The notes: generated by a model from the letters alone, not told the origin. A stretch of DNA of 64,000 nt from CAYUIG01 sp964444685 (GCA_964444685.1 CAYUIG010000008.1:1-64000); one strand, 5' to 3'; counted from the stretch's first letter, positions 37,448 to 48,384 are shown. A program made the numbers and translations.

Positions 37448-38020
37448 TTACACGGCGGGTGGGGGGGCGTCTTCGAAGAAGTCCATGTAACGCTGCCGAC
37501 GCTCGCGTTCCGCCTCGAGCCATGCGACGAAGCCGGACTCGACGAAGCCGTTCGAATTCGTCTGCTCCTTCGCTGCTCGGGTGGCGAGGTGGTTCGCATA
37601 TTCGTTGTGCGGGTGACCCGCGTGTCCGCGCACCCATTCCGGGGTGACCTCGTGACGCTGCATCACGCGATCGAGCTCCTTCCACAGCTCGAGGTTCTCG
37701 ATGGCGCCGGTCTTCCGCTTCCATCCGCGCGCTTTCCAGCCCGGCAGCCACTCTTTCATGCCGCGCACCAGGTACTGCGAGTCGGAGGTGAAGAGCACGC
37801 GGCAGGGGACCTTCAGCAACTGCAGCCCTTCGATCGCGCTGCGGATGGCCATGCGGTTGTTGGTGGTGGCGGGGTCGCTCAGCCAGTAGTCGCGGCGCAG
37901 CCACTCGCCGTTGCGCCAGAGCTCGACGAGGCCGCCGGCGCCGCCGGGGGAATCGCGGTCGGTGAACTGGACGCCGAGACAGGATTCATCGGCCCAGATG
38001 CGTACGAACGGCTTCAGCAT
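37448..38020 (-). CDS. ribonuclease HI homologue with incomplete active site
   Basis: This 190-aa protein aligns through its length with RNase HI: TTNNRM, SDSQYL, WLPGWKARGW, EWVRGHAGHPHNE. Active enzymes need four carboxylates (E. coli D10, E48, D70, D134). Here the first (D11) and third (D80) are kept, but the E48 position is A58 (TTNNRMA) and the D134 position is N143 (NEYANHL). The loop His (H133) is kept. A short insertion follows strand 1, and about 40 residues of charged tail extend the C-terminus. Activity is therefore doubtful; hybrid binding may persist. ATG 38020 matches the family start; no strong ribosome site is seen. Confidence 0.88.
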   Translation of the reverse strand: MLKPFVRIWADESCLGVQFTDRDSPGGAGGLVELWRNGEWLRRDYWLSDPATTNNRMAIRSAIEGLQLLKVPCRVLFTSDSQYLVRGMKEWLPGWKARGWKRKTGAIENLELWKELDRVMQRHEVTPEWVRGHAGHPHNEYANHLATRAAKEQTNSNGFVESGFVAWLEAERERRQRYMDFFEDAPPPAV

Positions 38021-38059
38021 GGCGGCAAGCTGCCCGGGAAGGCGCGTCGCCGCAACGGC

Positions 38060-38088
38060 TTGAACGGTCGAGCCCGCCCGGGTAGATT
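38060..38088 (+). promoter_or_regulatory. sigma70-type promoter for carA
   Basis: TTGAAC, 17-nt spacer and TAGATT lie 45 bases ahead of the carA ATG in the spacer shared with the divergent RNase HI gene. Confidence 0.55.
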
Positions 38089-38133
38089 CGCCGCGGGCCT
38101 CGGTGGTGGGCCCGCTCACCTTTGCAGCATCAC

Positions 38134-39249
38134 ATGGGAAAGCCCGGATACCTGCTGCTCGAGGATGGACGCCGCTTCGACGGCGAGCGCGTAGGCGCGG
38201 ACACGATCGCGCTGGGCGAGGTCGTGTTCAACACGTCGATGACGGGCTATCAGGAAGTGCTGACGGACCCCTCCTATGCCGGTCAGATCGTCGTCATGAC
38301 CGCGCCGATGATCGGCAACTACGGCGTGACGCCCGAGGACGCGGAGTCGTCGCGCGTGCAGGTGGCAGGGTTCGTCGTACGCGAGATGTCGCGCGTCGCG
38401 AGCAACTGGCGCAGCACGGGTCGCCTTGATGAGTATCTCGAGACGAGCGGCGTGGCGGCGCTCGACGAGCTGGACACGCGCGCGCTCGTTCGTCATCTGC
38501 GCGAAGCGGGCGCGATGCGCGCGGCGATCGCACCGGCCGATGCGGACGAGAAGGACGTGCTCGAGCGCATCCGCGCGCACCCACGCATGGAGGGCCTCGA
38601 CCTGACGGGTGATGTGTCGACGGACGCGGCGTACGAAACGCTGCCATCGGGCGACGCGAAGTACCACGTCGTGGCGTACGACTTCGGCATCAAGCGTCAC
38701 TCGCAGAAGCTGCTGGCACAGCGCGGTTGCCGCGTCACGACGCTGCCGGCACTGACGCGCGCCGGCGAGCTGCTGGAGCGCGAGCCGGACGGCCTGTTCG
38801 TGTCGAACGGGCCGGGCGACCCGGCGGCCGTCGCGCATGCGCTGGAGGCGATCCGCGCGCTCGCCGAACGCGGCGTGCCGATCTTCGGGATCTGCCTCGG
38901 TCACCAGCTCATAGCCCGCGCGTTCGGCGGCCGCACGTTCAAGCTGCTGTACGGCCACAGGGCGGGGAACCACCCGGTGCGCCGGCTCGAGGACGGCGCG
39001 GTCGAGATCACGGCGCAGAACCACGGCTTCGCGGTCGAGCGTGGCCCGGGCGACGAGGTGGAGGGGGCGCCCGCGCTGCGCATGACGCACGTGAATCTCA
39101 ACGACGAGACGATGGAGGGGCTCGCCCACCGGGAGCTCCCCGTGTTCAGCGTGCAGTATCACCCCGAGGCGGCGCCGGGCCCGCACGATTCGCGGTACCT
39201 GTTCGACCGCTTCGCCGCCGCCCTCGCGGCGCGGGCAGGCAACTCTTGA
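38134..39249 (+). CDS. carA: carbamoyl-phosphate synthase, small (glutaminase) subunit
   Basis: This 371-aa subunit releases ammonia from glutamine for carbamoyl phosphate (arginine and pyrimidines). N-terminal part: FNTSMTGYQEVLTDPSYAGQ. The class I amidotransferase triad is complete: Cys in FGICLGHQL, and His/Glu in VQYHPEAAPGP. ATG 38134 gives the usual start; a TTG four codons earlier is less likely. carB is not adjacent. Confidence 0.95.
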   Translation: MGKPGYLLLEDGRRFDGERVGADTIALGEVVFNTSMTGYQEVLTDPSYAGQIVVMTAPMIGNYGVTPEDAESSRVQVAGFVVREMSRVASNWRSTGRLDEYLETSGVAALDELDTRALVRHLREAGAMRAAIAPADADEKDVLERIRAHPRMEGLDLTGDVSTDAAYETLPSGDAKYHVVAYDFGIKRHSQKLLAQRGCRVTTLPALTRAGELLEREPDGLFVSNGPGDPAAVAHALEAIRALAERGVPIFGICLGHQLIARAFGGRTFKLLYGHRAGNHPVRRLEDGAVEITAQNHGFAVERGPGDEVEGAPALRMTHVNLNDETMEGLAHRELPVFSVQYHPEAAPGPHDSRYLFDRFAAALAARAGNS

Positions 39250-39275
39250 CCCGGCGCCCGGCCGAGGGTTAAGGT
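39246..39275 (+). promoter_or_regulatory. sigma70-type promoter for sppA
   Basis: TTGACC overlaps the carA stop; an 18-nt spacer and TAAGGT follow, 42 bases before the sppA start. Confidence 0.45.
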
Positions 39276-39317
39276 AGTTGCCCGTAACTATGTGACACGC
39301 ACAGTCTTGCGGCGGTG

Positions 39318-40226
39318 ATGCCGGTGGGCGGGCGGCGCATTTGGACAACGATCGCCGTCACCGTCATCACCCTGATGACGGTCGGCGGAATCTTCCTGGC
39401 GGTGTGGACCGCGGCGGGCGGCCGCGGTTTCTCCATCGGGCCGAGCATTGCGGTCATCGAGGTCGAAGGGCTGATCGCGGACGATCGGGAGCTGCTCGAT
39501 CAGATCCGCCGCTTTCGTGACGACCCATCGGTCCGCGGTTTCGTCATCGCGATCAACTCGCCGGGCGGCGTAGTCGGACCCTCGCAGAGCGTGTATCGCG
39601 AGTTGCGGCGACTGCGCGAAGACGATGACCGGCCGGTGATCGCGAGCATCGGGGGCGTCGGCGCATCGGGCGGATACTACGTGGCGCTGGGCGCGGACTC
39701 GATCTTCGCGCTGCCCGGCTCGATCACCGGTTCGATCGGCGTGATCATGCAGTTCCCCGAGGCGAGCGAGCTGATGGATCGCGTCGGGGTGCAGGTCGAG
39801 GTGGTGCAGAGCGCCGAGCACAAGGACGCCGGTTCGCCGTACCGTCCGATGACGGAATCGGATCGTGAGGTGCTCGCGTCGCTCGTGACGGATGTGTACG
39901 AGCAGTTCGTCGAGGCGGTCGCGCAGGAGCGCGGGCTCACGTCGGAAGCGGTGCGGGAAGTGGCGGACGGGCGGATCCTGACGGGGCGCCAGGCGCTGGC
40001 GAGCGGGCTGATCGACAGGATCGGCAATGCGACGGACGCGCTCGCAGCAGCGGGCCGCATGGCCGGGCTGGGCGAGGAGCCGCGCGTGGTGCGGCCGCCG
40101 GAGGAGCGGCCCACGATGCTGGATCTCCTGCTCAATGGCGGACTGAGCGCAGCGGTGAAGCGCGCGCTGTCCGTCGAGATGGGCGGACTGCCGCGCCTCG
40201 AGTACGTGGTGCCCTGGATGCGATGA
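39318..40226 (+). CDS. sppA: signal peptide peptidase SppA (36-kDa type)
   Basis: This 302-aa membrane-anchored serine protease degrades cleaved signal peptides. One N-terminal membrane helix (about 8-30) precedes the ClpP-like fold. The nucleophile is the Ser in GGVGASGGYYVA and the catalytic Lys is in SAEHKDAGSPYRPM; INSPGG and LPGSITGSIGV are also conserved. ATG 39318 is preferred over GTG 39315. Confidence 0.93.
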   Translation: MPVGGRRIWTTIAVTVITLMTVGGIFLAVWTAAGGRGFSIGPSIAVIEVEGLIADDRELLDQIRRFRDDPSVRGFVIAINSPGGVVGPSQSVYRELRRLREDDDRPVIASIGGVGASGGYYVALGADSIFALPGSITGSIGVIMQFPEASELMDRVGVQVEVVQSAEHKDAGSPYRPMTESDREVLASLVTDVYEQFVEAVAQERGLTSEAVREVADGRILTGRQALASGLIDRIGNATDALAAAGRMAGLGEEPRVVRPPEERPTMLDLLLNGGLSAAVKRALSVEMGGLPRLEYVVPWMR

Positions 40227-40282
40227 CGATTCGCCGGAAGGCAGCCGGCGCCGAAATTCCGCAACTCTCAGTGGGAGGAATC

Positions 40283-40582
40283 ATGACGAAAGCCGATCTC
40301 GTGGAGCAGGTGGCCGAAGCGATCGGGCCGGGGATCACGAAGAAGGACTGCGCCCTCGTGGTCGACGGGCTGCTGAACGCGATCAAGAACGCGATGGCCG
40401 ACCACGAGCACATCGAGATCCGCGGCTTCGGCACGTTCAAGGTCCGCAAGCGGCGCTCCCGGATGGCGCGCAATCCGCGCACGGGCGACCCGGTCGAGGT
40501 GCCCTCGCGCGCGGTGCCCGTGTTCAAGCCGTCGAAGGACCTGCGGCTGCAGGTCGCCGACGGCGTGCACGTCCCGGTCTGA
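40283..40582 (+). CDS. HU/IHF family DNA-binding protein
   Basis: This 99-aa nucleoid protein has the family signature GFGTFKVRKRRSRMARNPRT and the DNA-contacting arm with RNPRTGD. It begins MTKADLVEQVAEAIG at ATG 40283 behind an excellent GGGAGGAA site; the longer N-terminal reading was discarded. It lies 56 bases after sppA. Confidence 0.93.
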   Translation: MTKADLVEQVAEAIGPGITKKDCALVVDGLLNAIKNAMADHEHIEIRGFGTFKVRKRRSRMARNPRTGDPVEVPSRAVPVFKPSKDLRLQVADGVHVPV

Positions 40583-40588
40583 TTCCTC

Positions 40589-40637
40589 ACGGCGGCGGCG
40601 CCCGGCCCCGCGCACGCGCGCGGGGCGGGGCCGCCGT
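40589..40637 (+). terminator. long GC hairpin after the HU gene
   Basis: Outer stem ACGGCGG/CCGCCGT and inner stem CCCCGCGC/GCGCGGGG with loop ACGC. There is no U-tract, so termination efficiency is uncertain. Confidence 0.55.
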
Positions 40638-40677
40638 GCCTCATCTCACCTAACGCGGCCCGCGCTCGCGGCGTCTG

Positions 40678-41253
40678 ATGTCCGTGAGCATGCTGCGGCT
40701 GGAACCGAAAGCCGCCGCGCCGGGCGACGACGCTGACCTCATCGAACGCGCGCGCGCCGGCGATCGCGAGGCGCAGGAGCACCTCGTGCGGCGCCATCTC
40801 GCGGACGTGTACGACGTCGCGTACCGCGTACTCGGCGACCGCGACCTCGCCCAGGATGCGGCACAGGACGCGCTCGTAAACGCGCTCCGCGCCCTTCACA
40901 AGTTCCGGGGCGACAGCTCGTTCCGCACGTGGCTGCTGCGCATCACGACCAACGCCGCGCGCTCGGCGGGGCGACGGCAGGGCCGACGGCGCGAGGTCGC
41001 ATTGACGGTCGTCGAGAACACGGCCGGCGCGGAGGACGAGGATGCGGCCGCGCGCGCGGCGACACGTGACGAAGCGGACCGCATCCACGCGCTGCTGGAG
41101 AAGCTGCCGACGAAGCAGCGGCTGGCCGTGTCGCTCCGCATTCACCAGGGGCTGAGCTACGCGGAAATCGGCAAGGTGATCGACTGCTCCGAAGGTGCGG
41201 CGCGCGTGAACTACCACCTGGGCATCAGGAAACTCAGGGAGCTGGTGCCATGA
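40678..41253 (+). CDS. ECF-type sigma factor
   Basis: This 191-aa sigma factor has region 2 (DLIERARAGDREA ... QDALVNALRALHKFRGDSSF, FRTWLLRITTNAAR) and region 4 (LPTKQRLAVSLRIHQGLSY, AEIGKVIDCSEGAARVNYH). It lacks regions 1 and 3, as ECF factors do. It overlaps a zinc-finger anti-sigma gene by four bases, which is the usual control partner. Confidence 0.93.
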   Translation: MSVSMLRLEPKAAAPGDDADLIERARAGDREAQEHLVRRHLADVYDVAYRVLGDRDLAQDAAQDALVNALRALHKFRGDSSFRTWLLRITTNAARSAGRRQGRRREVALTVVENTAGAEDEDAAARAATRDEADRIHALLEKLPTKQRLAVSLRIHQGLSYAEIGKVIDCSEGAARVNYHLGIRKLRELVP

Positions 41254-41690
41254 GCGAATGTGAACGGATCCGGGACCTGATTCCCGACCGCGTGGCCGGA
41301 CGGCTGGATGCCGTGCGTTCCGCGCAGGTCGATGCGCACATCGCCGCGTGCGCCGAGTGCGCGGCGGAGTACGCGCTCGTGATGACCATGCGACGTCATC
41401 CGGTCCACCCGCCGGCGCAACTCGAGGCGCGCGTCCTGTCCGCGCTCGCGACGCCGATCCATCGGCGGCCGTGGTCGATGGCGATTGCGGCGGGGCTCAC
41501 CATGGCGATCGGCGCTGCTGTGATTCTCGAGCGCACGGGCCGTGCGCCGGCACCCGTACCCGAAGAGCAGACGGCGGGGCCCGTGCTCATCTGGCCGGCG
41601 ACGGAAGAGCCGCTGATGCACGGCGCGCCGTCGCTGAGCGAACTGTCCGTGGAAGAGTTGGAAGCTCTGCTGGAGGAGCTGGACTCATGA
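41250..41690 (+). CDS. anti-sigma factor with zf-HC2 domain
   Basis: This 146-aa protein has the anti-sigma zinc motif HIAACAEC in its cytoplasmic N-terminus, a membrane helix around residues 76-92 and a short acidic periplasmic tail. This matches membrane-bound ZAS anti-sigma factors that hold an ECF sigma. Overlap with the sigma gene upstream and with the Spy-like gene downstream shows one transcript. Confidence 0.9.
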   Translation: MSECERIRDLIPDRVAGRLDAVRSAQVDAHIAACAECAAEYALVMTMRRHPVHPPAQLEARVLSALATPIHRRPWSMAIAAGLTMAIGAAVILERTGRAPAPVPEEQTAGPVLIWPATEEPLMHGAPSLSELSVEELEALLEELDS

Positions 41691-42178
41691 GAAGGATCCT
41701 GGTTGTTCTGGGTATGCTGCTGCTCGTGCCGATCGGCGCGCATGCGCAGCAGCAGCGGCAGTCGAACATGGCGCGGCCGGCGGAGCGCGAGCGGCTGGAA
41801 CGCGAGATCGTGCAGCGCTTCGTGCAGCAGGTGTCCACCGCGCTGAATCTCGATGACGCGCGACGCAGCCGACTGGAGACGCTGCTGAACGATGGGAATG
41901 CGCGCCGCCGTGGCCTCGCACGCGAGGCGATGCAGCTGCGACAGCGGCTGCAGGCGGCCGTGCGCGATTCGTCGACCGCTGAAGCGGAGTACGAACGCAT
42001 TCTCTCGGGCATGTCGGCGATCCGCGATCAGGAGCACGCGAACTGGCGCGAGGAGCAGGCGGCACTCGATGCGCTGCTTTCGCCGCGCGAGCGCGCGCAG
42101 TTCACGATGCACTGGCTGCGGTTCCAGCAGCGGATCCGCGAGCTGATCGCACGGCGCCCGGGCGCGCCGCCCAGGTAG
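41687..42178 (+). CDS. Spy/CpxP-like periplasmic protein
   Basis: This 163-aa protein has a signal peptide ending GAHAQ and a fully helical, Arg/Glu/Gln-rich mature part (LDDARRSRLETLLNDGNARR and LSPRERAQFTMHWLRFQQRI). The pattern is that of LTXXQ/Spy-type chaperones or heavy-metal sensors. As third gene behind sigma and anti-sigma it may sense periplasmic stress or relieve it; that is inference. Confidence 0.75.
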   Translation: MRRILVVLGMLLLVPIGAHAQQQRQSNMARPAERERLEREIVQRFVQQVSTALNLDDARRSRLETLLNDGNARRRGLAREAMQLRQRLQAAVRDSSTAEAEYERILSGMSAIRDQEHANWREEQAALDALLSPRERAQFTMHWLRFQQRIRELIARRPGAPPR

Positions 42179-42229
42179 TTCGGGAACTCCACACGAGCCG
42201 CGGCGTTTCAGGGGAGAGGTCGCGGCACG

Positions 42230-42258
42230 TTGCCCCGGCCGTTCCCCGCGGCTAGCAT
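42230..42258 (+). promoter_or_regulatory. sigma70-type promoter giving leaderless moaD
   Basis: TTGCCC, 17-nt spacer and TAGCAT. The -10 box ends five bases before the moaD ATG, so transcription should start at or next to the start codon. Confidence 0.55.
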
Positions 42259-42263
42259 GGGGC

Positions 42264-42509
42264 ATGCGCGTTCGACTCCTCTTCTTCGCCCTCTATCGCG
42301 ACCTCGCCGGCCGCGACGAGCTGGACATCGAGCTCCGCCCCGGCGCTTCCGCTGCGGATGCGGTTGCGGCGGCGCGCGGTTTCGGCGGCGGGTTCGCGCG
42401 CATTCCCGCACGGCCGGTCGTGGCGGTGAACCGCGAGTACGCCGGCCTCGACCAGACGCTCTCCGACGGCGACGAGCTGGCACTGCTGCCGCCCGTGGCT
42501 GGAGGCTGA
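42264..42509 (+). CDS. moaD: molybdopterin synthase small subunit
   Basis: This 81-aa ubiquitin-like sulfur carrier ends in VAGG, the Gly-Gly tail that becomes the thiocarboxylate donor in molybdopterin synthesis. The start RVRLLFFALYRDLAG and the loop DGDELALLPPV are typical. There is no ribosome site, and a promoter lies immediately upstream. Confidence 0.93.
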   Translation: MRVRLLFFALYRDLAGRDELDIELRPGASAADAVAAARGFGGGFARIPARPVVAVNREYAGLDQTLSDGDELALLPPVAGG

Positions 42510-42510
42510 C

Positions 42511-42954
42511 GTGGCGCTGCGCATCACCGCCGACCCGATCGACGCTGCCGCACTGCTCGCGGAGGTGGGCTCGCCCGCGGATGGCGCGGTGCTGCTCTTC
42601 CTCGGCACGGTGCGCGACCACAACGAGGGGCGACGCGTGCGTGGCATGCGCTACGACGCGTACGCTGCCATGGCGGTGTCGGTGCTGGAGGAGATCGTTT
42701 CCGAGGCGCGGTCGCGCTGGCCTGATGCGTCGATTGCCGCCGTGCATCGCACCGGTGAACTCGCGCTCGGCGAGGCGAGTGTGGGCGTGGCCGTGTCGAC
42801 GCCGCATCGCGCGGAAGCGTTCGGCTGCGGGCGGCACGTTCTCGAAGAGATCAAGCACCGGCTCCCGGTGTGGAAGCTCGAGCGCTACGCGGATGGCGAC
42901 GAGGCGTGGCTGGATGGCGTCGCGCCACCGGTGCCGGAGCGCGCCCATGAGTGA
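42511..42954 (+). CDS. moaE: molybdopterin synthase large subunit
   Basis: This 147-aa catalytic subunit receives sulfur from MoaD to make molybdopterin. Conserved parts are FLGTVRDHNEGRRVRGMRYDAY, VHRTGELALGEASVGVAVS and the active-site Lys region EEIKHRLPVWKLERY. The start is GTG, one base after the moaD stop. Confidence 0.94.
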   Translation: MALRITADPIDAAALLAEVGSPADGAVLLFLGTVRDHNEGRRVRGMRYDAYAAMAVSVLEEIVSEARSRWPDASIAAVHRTGELALGEASVGVAVSTPHRAEAFGCGRHVLEEIKHRLPVWKLERYADGDEAWLDGVAPPVPERAHE

Positions 42955-43996
42955 TCTGCTCGCCCGTGCGGAGGCGGAGCGGCGCACGCTCGAGGCGAAG
43001 CGCAGTTCCGAAGGAATGCGCGACGGCTTCGGCAGGCGCATCGAGTACCTGCGCATCTCCGTAACGGACAAGTGCAACCTCCGCTGCGTGTACTGCATGC
43101 CGCCGGAGGGTCTGCCGTGGTTGAAGCGCGACGAGCTGCTCTCCTACGAGGAGATCGCGGCGGTTGTGCGCGTCATGGCCGGCATGGGGCTGCGCCGTCT
43201 GCGCATCACCGGCGGCGAACCCCTGGTCCGCCGCGACCTCGCCGATCTCGTGGCGATGCTGACCGCGATTCCGGGCATCGAGGACATCGCGCTCTCCACG
43301 AATGCGGTGCTGCTGGATGAACACGCGGAGGCACTGCGGAAGAGCGGCGTGAGCCGCGTCAATGTGTCGCTCGATTCGCTGAAGCCGGAACGCATCGACG
43401 CGCTCGCCCGGCGCGACGGCTCTCACGAAGGCATCCTGCGCGGGCTCGCCGCGGCGGAGCGCGTCGGGTTCGATCCCATCAAGGTCAACACGGTCGTACT
43501 GCGCGGCCGCAACGACGACGAACTCGAGGACTTCGCGCGCATCACGATCGAGCGGCCGTGGCACGTGCGCTTCATCGAAGTGATGCCGGTGGGCGAGAAC
43601 CTCGGGATCTCCGCGGAGGAGTATGTTCCTGCGATGGAGATGCTCGAGCGGGTGCGCGGCATCGGCGAGATCGAGCCGGTGCCCGGTCCACCCGGCAACG
43701 GCCCCGCGACGTACTTCCGCTTCCCGGGCGCGTGCGGGACCGTCGGTGTGATCACGCCGATGAGCCACAACTACTGCGAGCGCTGCAATCGCATGCGGCT
43801 GACCGCGGACGGGCGGCTGCGCCCGTGCCTGTTCGGGAACATCGAGACGCCGCTGCGCGAGGCGCTGCGCGCGGGCGAGCCGATCGAGCCGCTGGTGCGC
43901 CGGACGCTCGAGATCAAGCCCGAGCGGCACTGGCTCGTCCAGGGAAGCGCCGCCGGCTCCGGCGGCCTCCGCGCCCTTTCGCAGGTCGGCGGCTGA
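42947..43996 (+). CDS. moaA: GTP 3',8-cyclase (MoaA)
   Basis: This 349-aa radical-SAM enzyme starts molybdenum-cofactor synthesis from GTP. The SAM cluster motif is DKCNLRCVYCMPP, and RITGGEPLVRRDL follows. The second C-terminal cluster motif is SHNYCERCNRMRLTADGRLRPCL. The enzyme ends without the usual GG pair, although SAAGSGGLRAL lies near the end. It overlaps moaE by eight bases. Confidence 0.94.
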   Translation: MSDLLARAEAERRTLEAKRSSEGMRDGFGRRIEYLRISVTDKCNLRCVYCMPPEGLPWLKRDELLSYEEIAAVVRVMAGMGLRRLRITGGEPLVRRDLADLVAMLTAIPGIEDIALSTNAVLLDEHAEALRKSGVSRVNVSLDSLKPERIDALARRDGSHEGILRGLAAAERVGFDPIKVNTVVLRGRNDDELEDFARITIERPWHVRFIEVMPVGENLGISAEEYVPAMEMLERVRGIGEIEPVPGPPGNGPATYFRFPGACGTVGVITPMSHNYCERCNRMRLTADGRLRPCLFGNIETPLREALRAGEPIEPLVRRTLEIKPERHWLVQGSAAGSGGLRALSQVGG

Positions 43997-44002
43997 CTTC
44001 GT

Positions 44003-44032
44003 TTGACACCCCGCCGCACGGCGGCCTACCTT
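44003..44032 (+). promoter_or_regulatory. sigma70-type promoter for mdh-sdhCAB
   Basis: A consensus TTGACA, 18-nt spacer and TACCTT lie 40 bases ahead of mdh. Confidence 0.6.
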
Positions 44033-44072
44033 CACCCGGCTTCACCGGGAATCCACAGCGAACGAGCAGGAC

Positions 44073-44999
44073 ATGGTCGAACGGATAACGGTCGTGGGCG
44101 CCGGGAATGTCGGCGCAACCGCGGCGCAGGGCCTGGCGCGCCGCGAGCTGGCACGCCAGGTCGTGATGATCGATATCATGGAGGGCGTCCCGCAGGGGAA
44201 GGGACTCGATCAGTGGGAGTCGGCGCCGATCGAGGGCTGGGACACCCGCGTCATCGGTACCAACGATTACGCCGACACCGCCGGCTCCGACGTGGTTGTG
44301 GTGACCGCGGGCATCGCGCGCAAGCCGGGCATGAGCCGCGAGGACCTGCTGCGGACGAACGCGGGCATCGTGCGCGACGTGTCGCAGAAGATCAGGGAAA
44401 CCTCGCCGAACGCCATCGTCATCATGGTGTCGAACCCGCTCGACGTGATGGCGTACGTGTGCATGCAGACGACCGGCTTCCCGCGCGAGCGCGTGATCGG
44501 CATGGCGGGTGTGCTCGACACCGCGCGCTACCGCTCGTTCATCGCGATGGAGCTGGACGTGAGCGTCGAGGACATCCAGGCGCTCGTGCTGGGCGGCCAC
44601 GGCGACACCATGGTGCCGCTCGCGTCCTACACGACCGTGAGCGGGATCCCGCTGGCGCAGCTCCTGCCGCAGGAACGCATCGAGCCGCTCGTCGACCGCG
44701 CGCGCACCGGCGGGGCGGAGATCGTGAAGCTGCTGGGCACGGGCAGCGCGTACTACGCGCCCGGCGCGGCCGTCGTGCAGATGGCGGAAGCGATCGTGCG
44801 CGACAAGAAGCGGATCCTGCCGTGCTCCGCGTGGCTCACCGGGGAGTACGGTCTCGACGGTCTGTTCCTCGGCGTGCCCTGCAAGCTGGGGCGCGCCGGG
44901 CTCGAGGGGATCCTGGAGGTCGAGCTCACGGACGAGGAGCGTGCCGCGTTGAACCGCTCGGCGGACGCCGTGCGCGAGACCATGGCGCTGCTCGGGTAG
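44073..44999 (+). CDS. mdh: malate dehydrogenase
   Basis: This 308-aa NAD enzyme interconverts malate and oxaloacetate. The NAD fold starts [14 protein letters not shown], with Asp in VMIDI selecting NAD. Substrate Arg are in [12 protein letters not shown], and the catalytic His is in [10 protein letters not shown]. It belongs to the LDH-like MDH group. sdhC follows after five bases, so two neighbouring TCA steps share a transcript. Confidence 0.95.
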   Translation: MVERITVVGAGNVGATAAQGLARRELARQVVMIDIMEGVPQGKGLDQWESAPIEGWDTRVIGTNDYADTAGSDVVVVTAGIARKPGMSREDLLRTNAGIVRDVSQKIRETSPNAIVIMVSNPLDVMAYVCMQTTGFPRERVIGMAGVLDTARYRSFIAMELDVSVEDIQALVLGGHGDTMVPLASYTTVSGIPLAQLLPQERIEPLVDRARTGGAEIVKLLGTGSAYYAPGAAVVQMAEAIVRDKKRILPCSAWLTGEYGLDGLFLGVPCKLGRAGLEGILEVELTDEERAALNRSADAVRETMALLG

Positions 45000-45004
45000 C
45001 GCCC

Positions 45005-45682
45005 ATGCGCAGGGCGCTCTCGATCTGGGACTCGACGGTCGGCAAGAAGATCGCCATGGCCGTGACGGGCATCATCCTGATCGGCTTCATAGTCGTGCAC
45101 ATGCTCGGCAACCTGAAGGTCTTCCAGGGGCCGGAGGCGTTCAATCACTACGCAGAAGGATTGCGCGAGTTGGGCGCCCCCTTCTTCGGCCGGAGCCAGC
45201 TCCTCTGGCTCCTGCGCATTGGCCTGATCGTTTCCGTCATCATCCACATCGTCGCGGCCACGCAGCTCACACTGCGTGCGCGTGCGGCGCGCCGGCAGGG
45301 ATACAGGAAGTTCGATTCGCTGGCGTTCTCGTACGCTTCGCGCACGATGGTGTGGGGCGGTGTCATCATCCTGCTGTTCGTCGTGTACCACCTGATGCAC
45401 ATGACGTTCGGCAACGTGCACCCCGACTTCATCCCCGGCGACGCGTATCACAACTTCGTGGTGGGATTCCGGAGCGTGCCGGTGTCGCTCGCGTACATCG
45501 CCGCGATGATCCCGCTCGGGTTCCACCTGTATCACGGCTTCTGGAGCATGCTGCAGACGCTCGGTGCGAACAGCCCGCGGTACAATCGCTACCGCCGGCC
45601 GATCGCAATGGTGCTCGCGATCGCGGTAATCGCGGCGAATCTGTCCTTCCCGATCGCCGTGCTGGCCGGCTGGGTGGGGTGA
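45005..45682 (+). CDS. sdhC: succinate dehydrogenase cytochrome b subunit (B-type)
   Basis: This 225-aa membrane anchor has five predicted helices and His residues suited to two hemes ([33 protein letters not shown]). This is the single-subunit, diheme B-type seen in Bacteroidota, Bacillus and Epsilonproteobacteria, with no sdhD. The start is ATG 45005; the stop is four bases before sdhA. Confidence 0.92.
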   Translation: MRRALSIWDSTVGKKIAMAVTGIILIGFIVVHMLGNLKVFQGPEAFNHYAEGLRELGAPFFGRSQLLWLLRIGLIVSVIIHIVAATQLTLRARAARRQGYRKFDSLAFSYASRTMVWGGVIILLFVVYHLMHMTFGNVHPDFIPGDAYHNFVVGFRSVPVSLAYIAAMIPLGFHLYHGFWSMLQTLGANSPRYNRYRRPIAMVLAIAVIAANLSFPIAVLAGWVG

Positions 45683-45686
45683 TGTG

Positions 45687-47596
<1,910 letters not shown>

Positions 47597-47600
<4 letters not shown>

Positions 47601-48343
47601 GGCTGACACTGCACGTCTGGCGGCAGCCCGGACCACAGGCCGACGGACGCTTCGAGACCTACAGCGTCGACGACATCTCCGAGCACATGTCCTTCTTGGA
47701 GATGCTCGACGTCGTCAACGAGAAGCTGACCGCGGAGGGGAAGGACCCGATCGCCTTCGATCACGACTGCCGCGAGGGCATCTGCGGCTCGTGCGGCTTC
47801 ATGATCAACGGCGAGCCCCACGGCCCGCTCCCCGAGACCACCGTCTGCCAGCTCCACATGCGGCACTACAAGGACGGCGACGAGGTCTGGATCGAGCCGT
47901 GGCGCGCGACCGCCTTTCCGGTCATCCGCGACCTCGTCGTAGACCGCACGGCATTGGACAGGATCATCCAGGCGGGCGGCTACATCTCCGTGCGGACCGG
48001 CAGCGCCCCCGAAGCAAACTCCATCCCCGTTCCCAAGCGGAACGCCGACCTGGCCATGGACGCCGCCGAGTGCATCGCCTGCGGCGCGTGCGTGGCCGCG
48101 TGCCCCAATGCATCCGCAATGCTGTTCACCGGCGCCAAGGTCACGCATCTGGGCGTGCTTCCGCAGGGACAGCCCGAGCGCTTCTTGCGCGTCGCCGAGA
48201 TGGTCCGCGTCCACGATGACGAGGGCTTCGGTCACTGCACCAACCACGGCGCCTGTCAGAACGCCTGCCCCAAGGGCATCAGCGTCGACACCATCGCGGG
48301 GCTGAATTCGGATCTGCGGAAGGCGAAGCTGCGGAACGTCTGA
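47597..48343 (+). CDS. sdhB: succinate dehydrogenase iron-sulfur subunit
   Basis: This 248-aa electron-transfer subunit has a plant-type 2Fe-2S part ([15 protein letters not shown] ... C) and a C-terminal ferredoxin part with [12 protein letters not shown] and [14 protein letters not shown] for the 4Fe-4S and 3Fe-4S clusters. GTG at 47597 overlaps the sdhA stop. A heptamer array begins six bases after its stop codon. Confidence 0.95.
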
Positions 48344-48349
48344 CTTCTC

Positions 48350-48384
48350 GAGTCGGGAGTCGGGAGTCGCGAGTCGGGAGTCGG
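48350..48384 (+). repeat. heptanucleotide array (five units)
   Basis: Five tandem GAGTCGG units (one is GAGTCGC) begin six bases after the sdhB stop. Four GGG runs make a quadruplex possible in the transcript. Confidence 0.9.
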
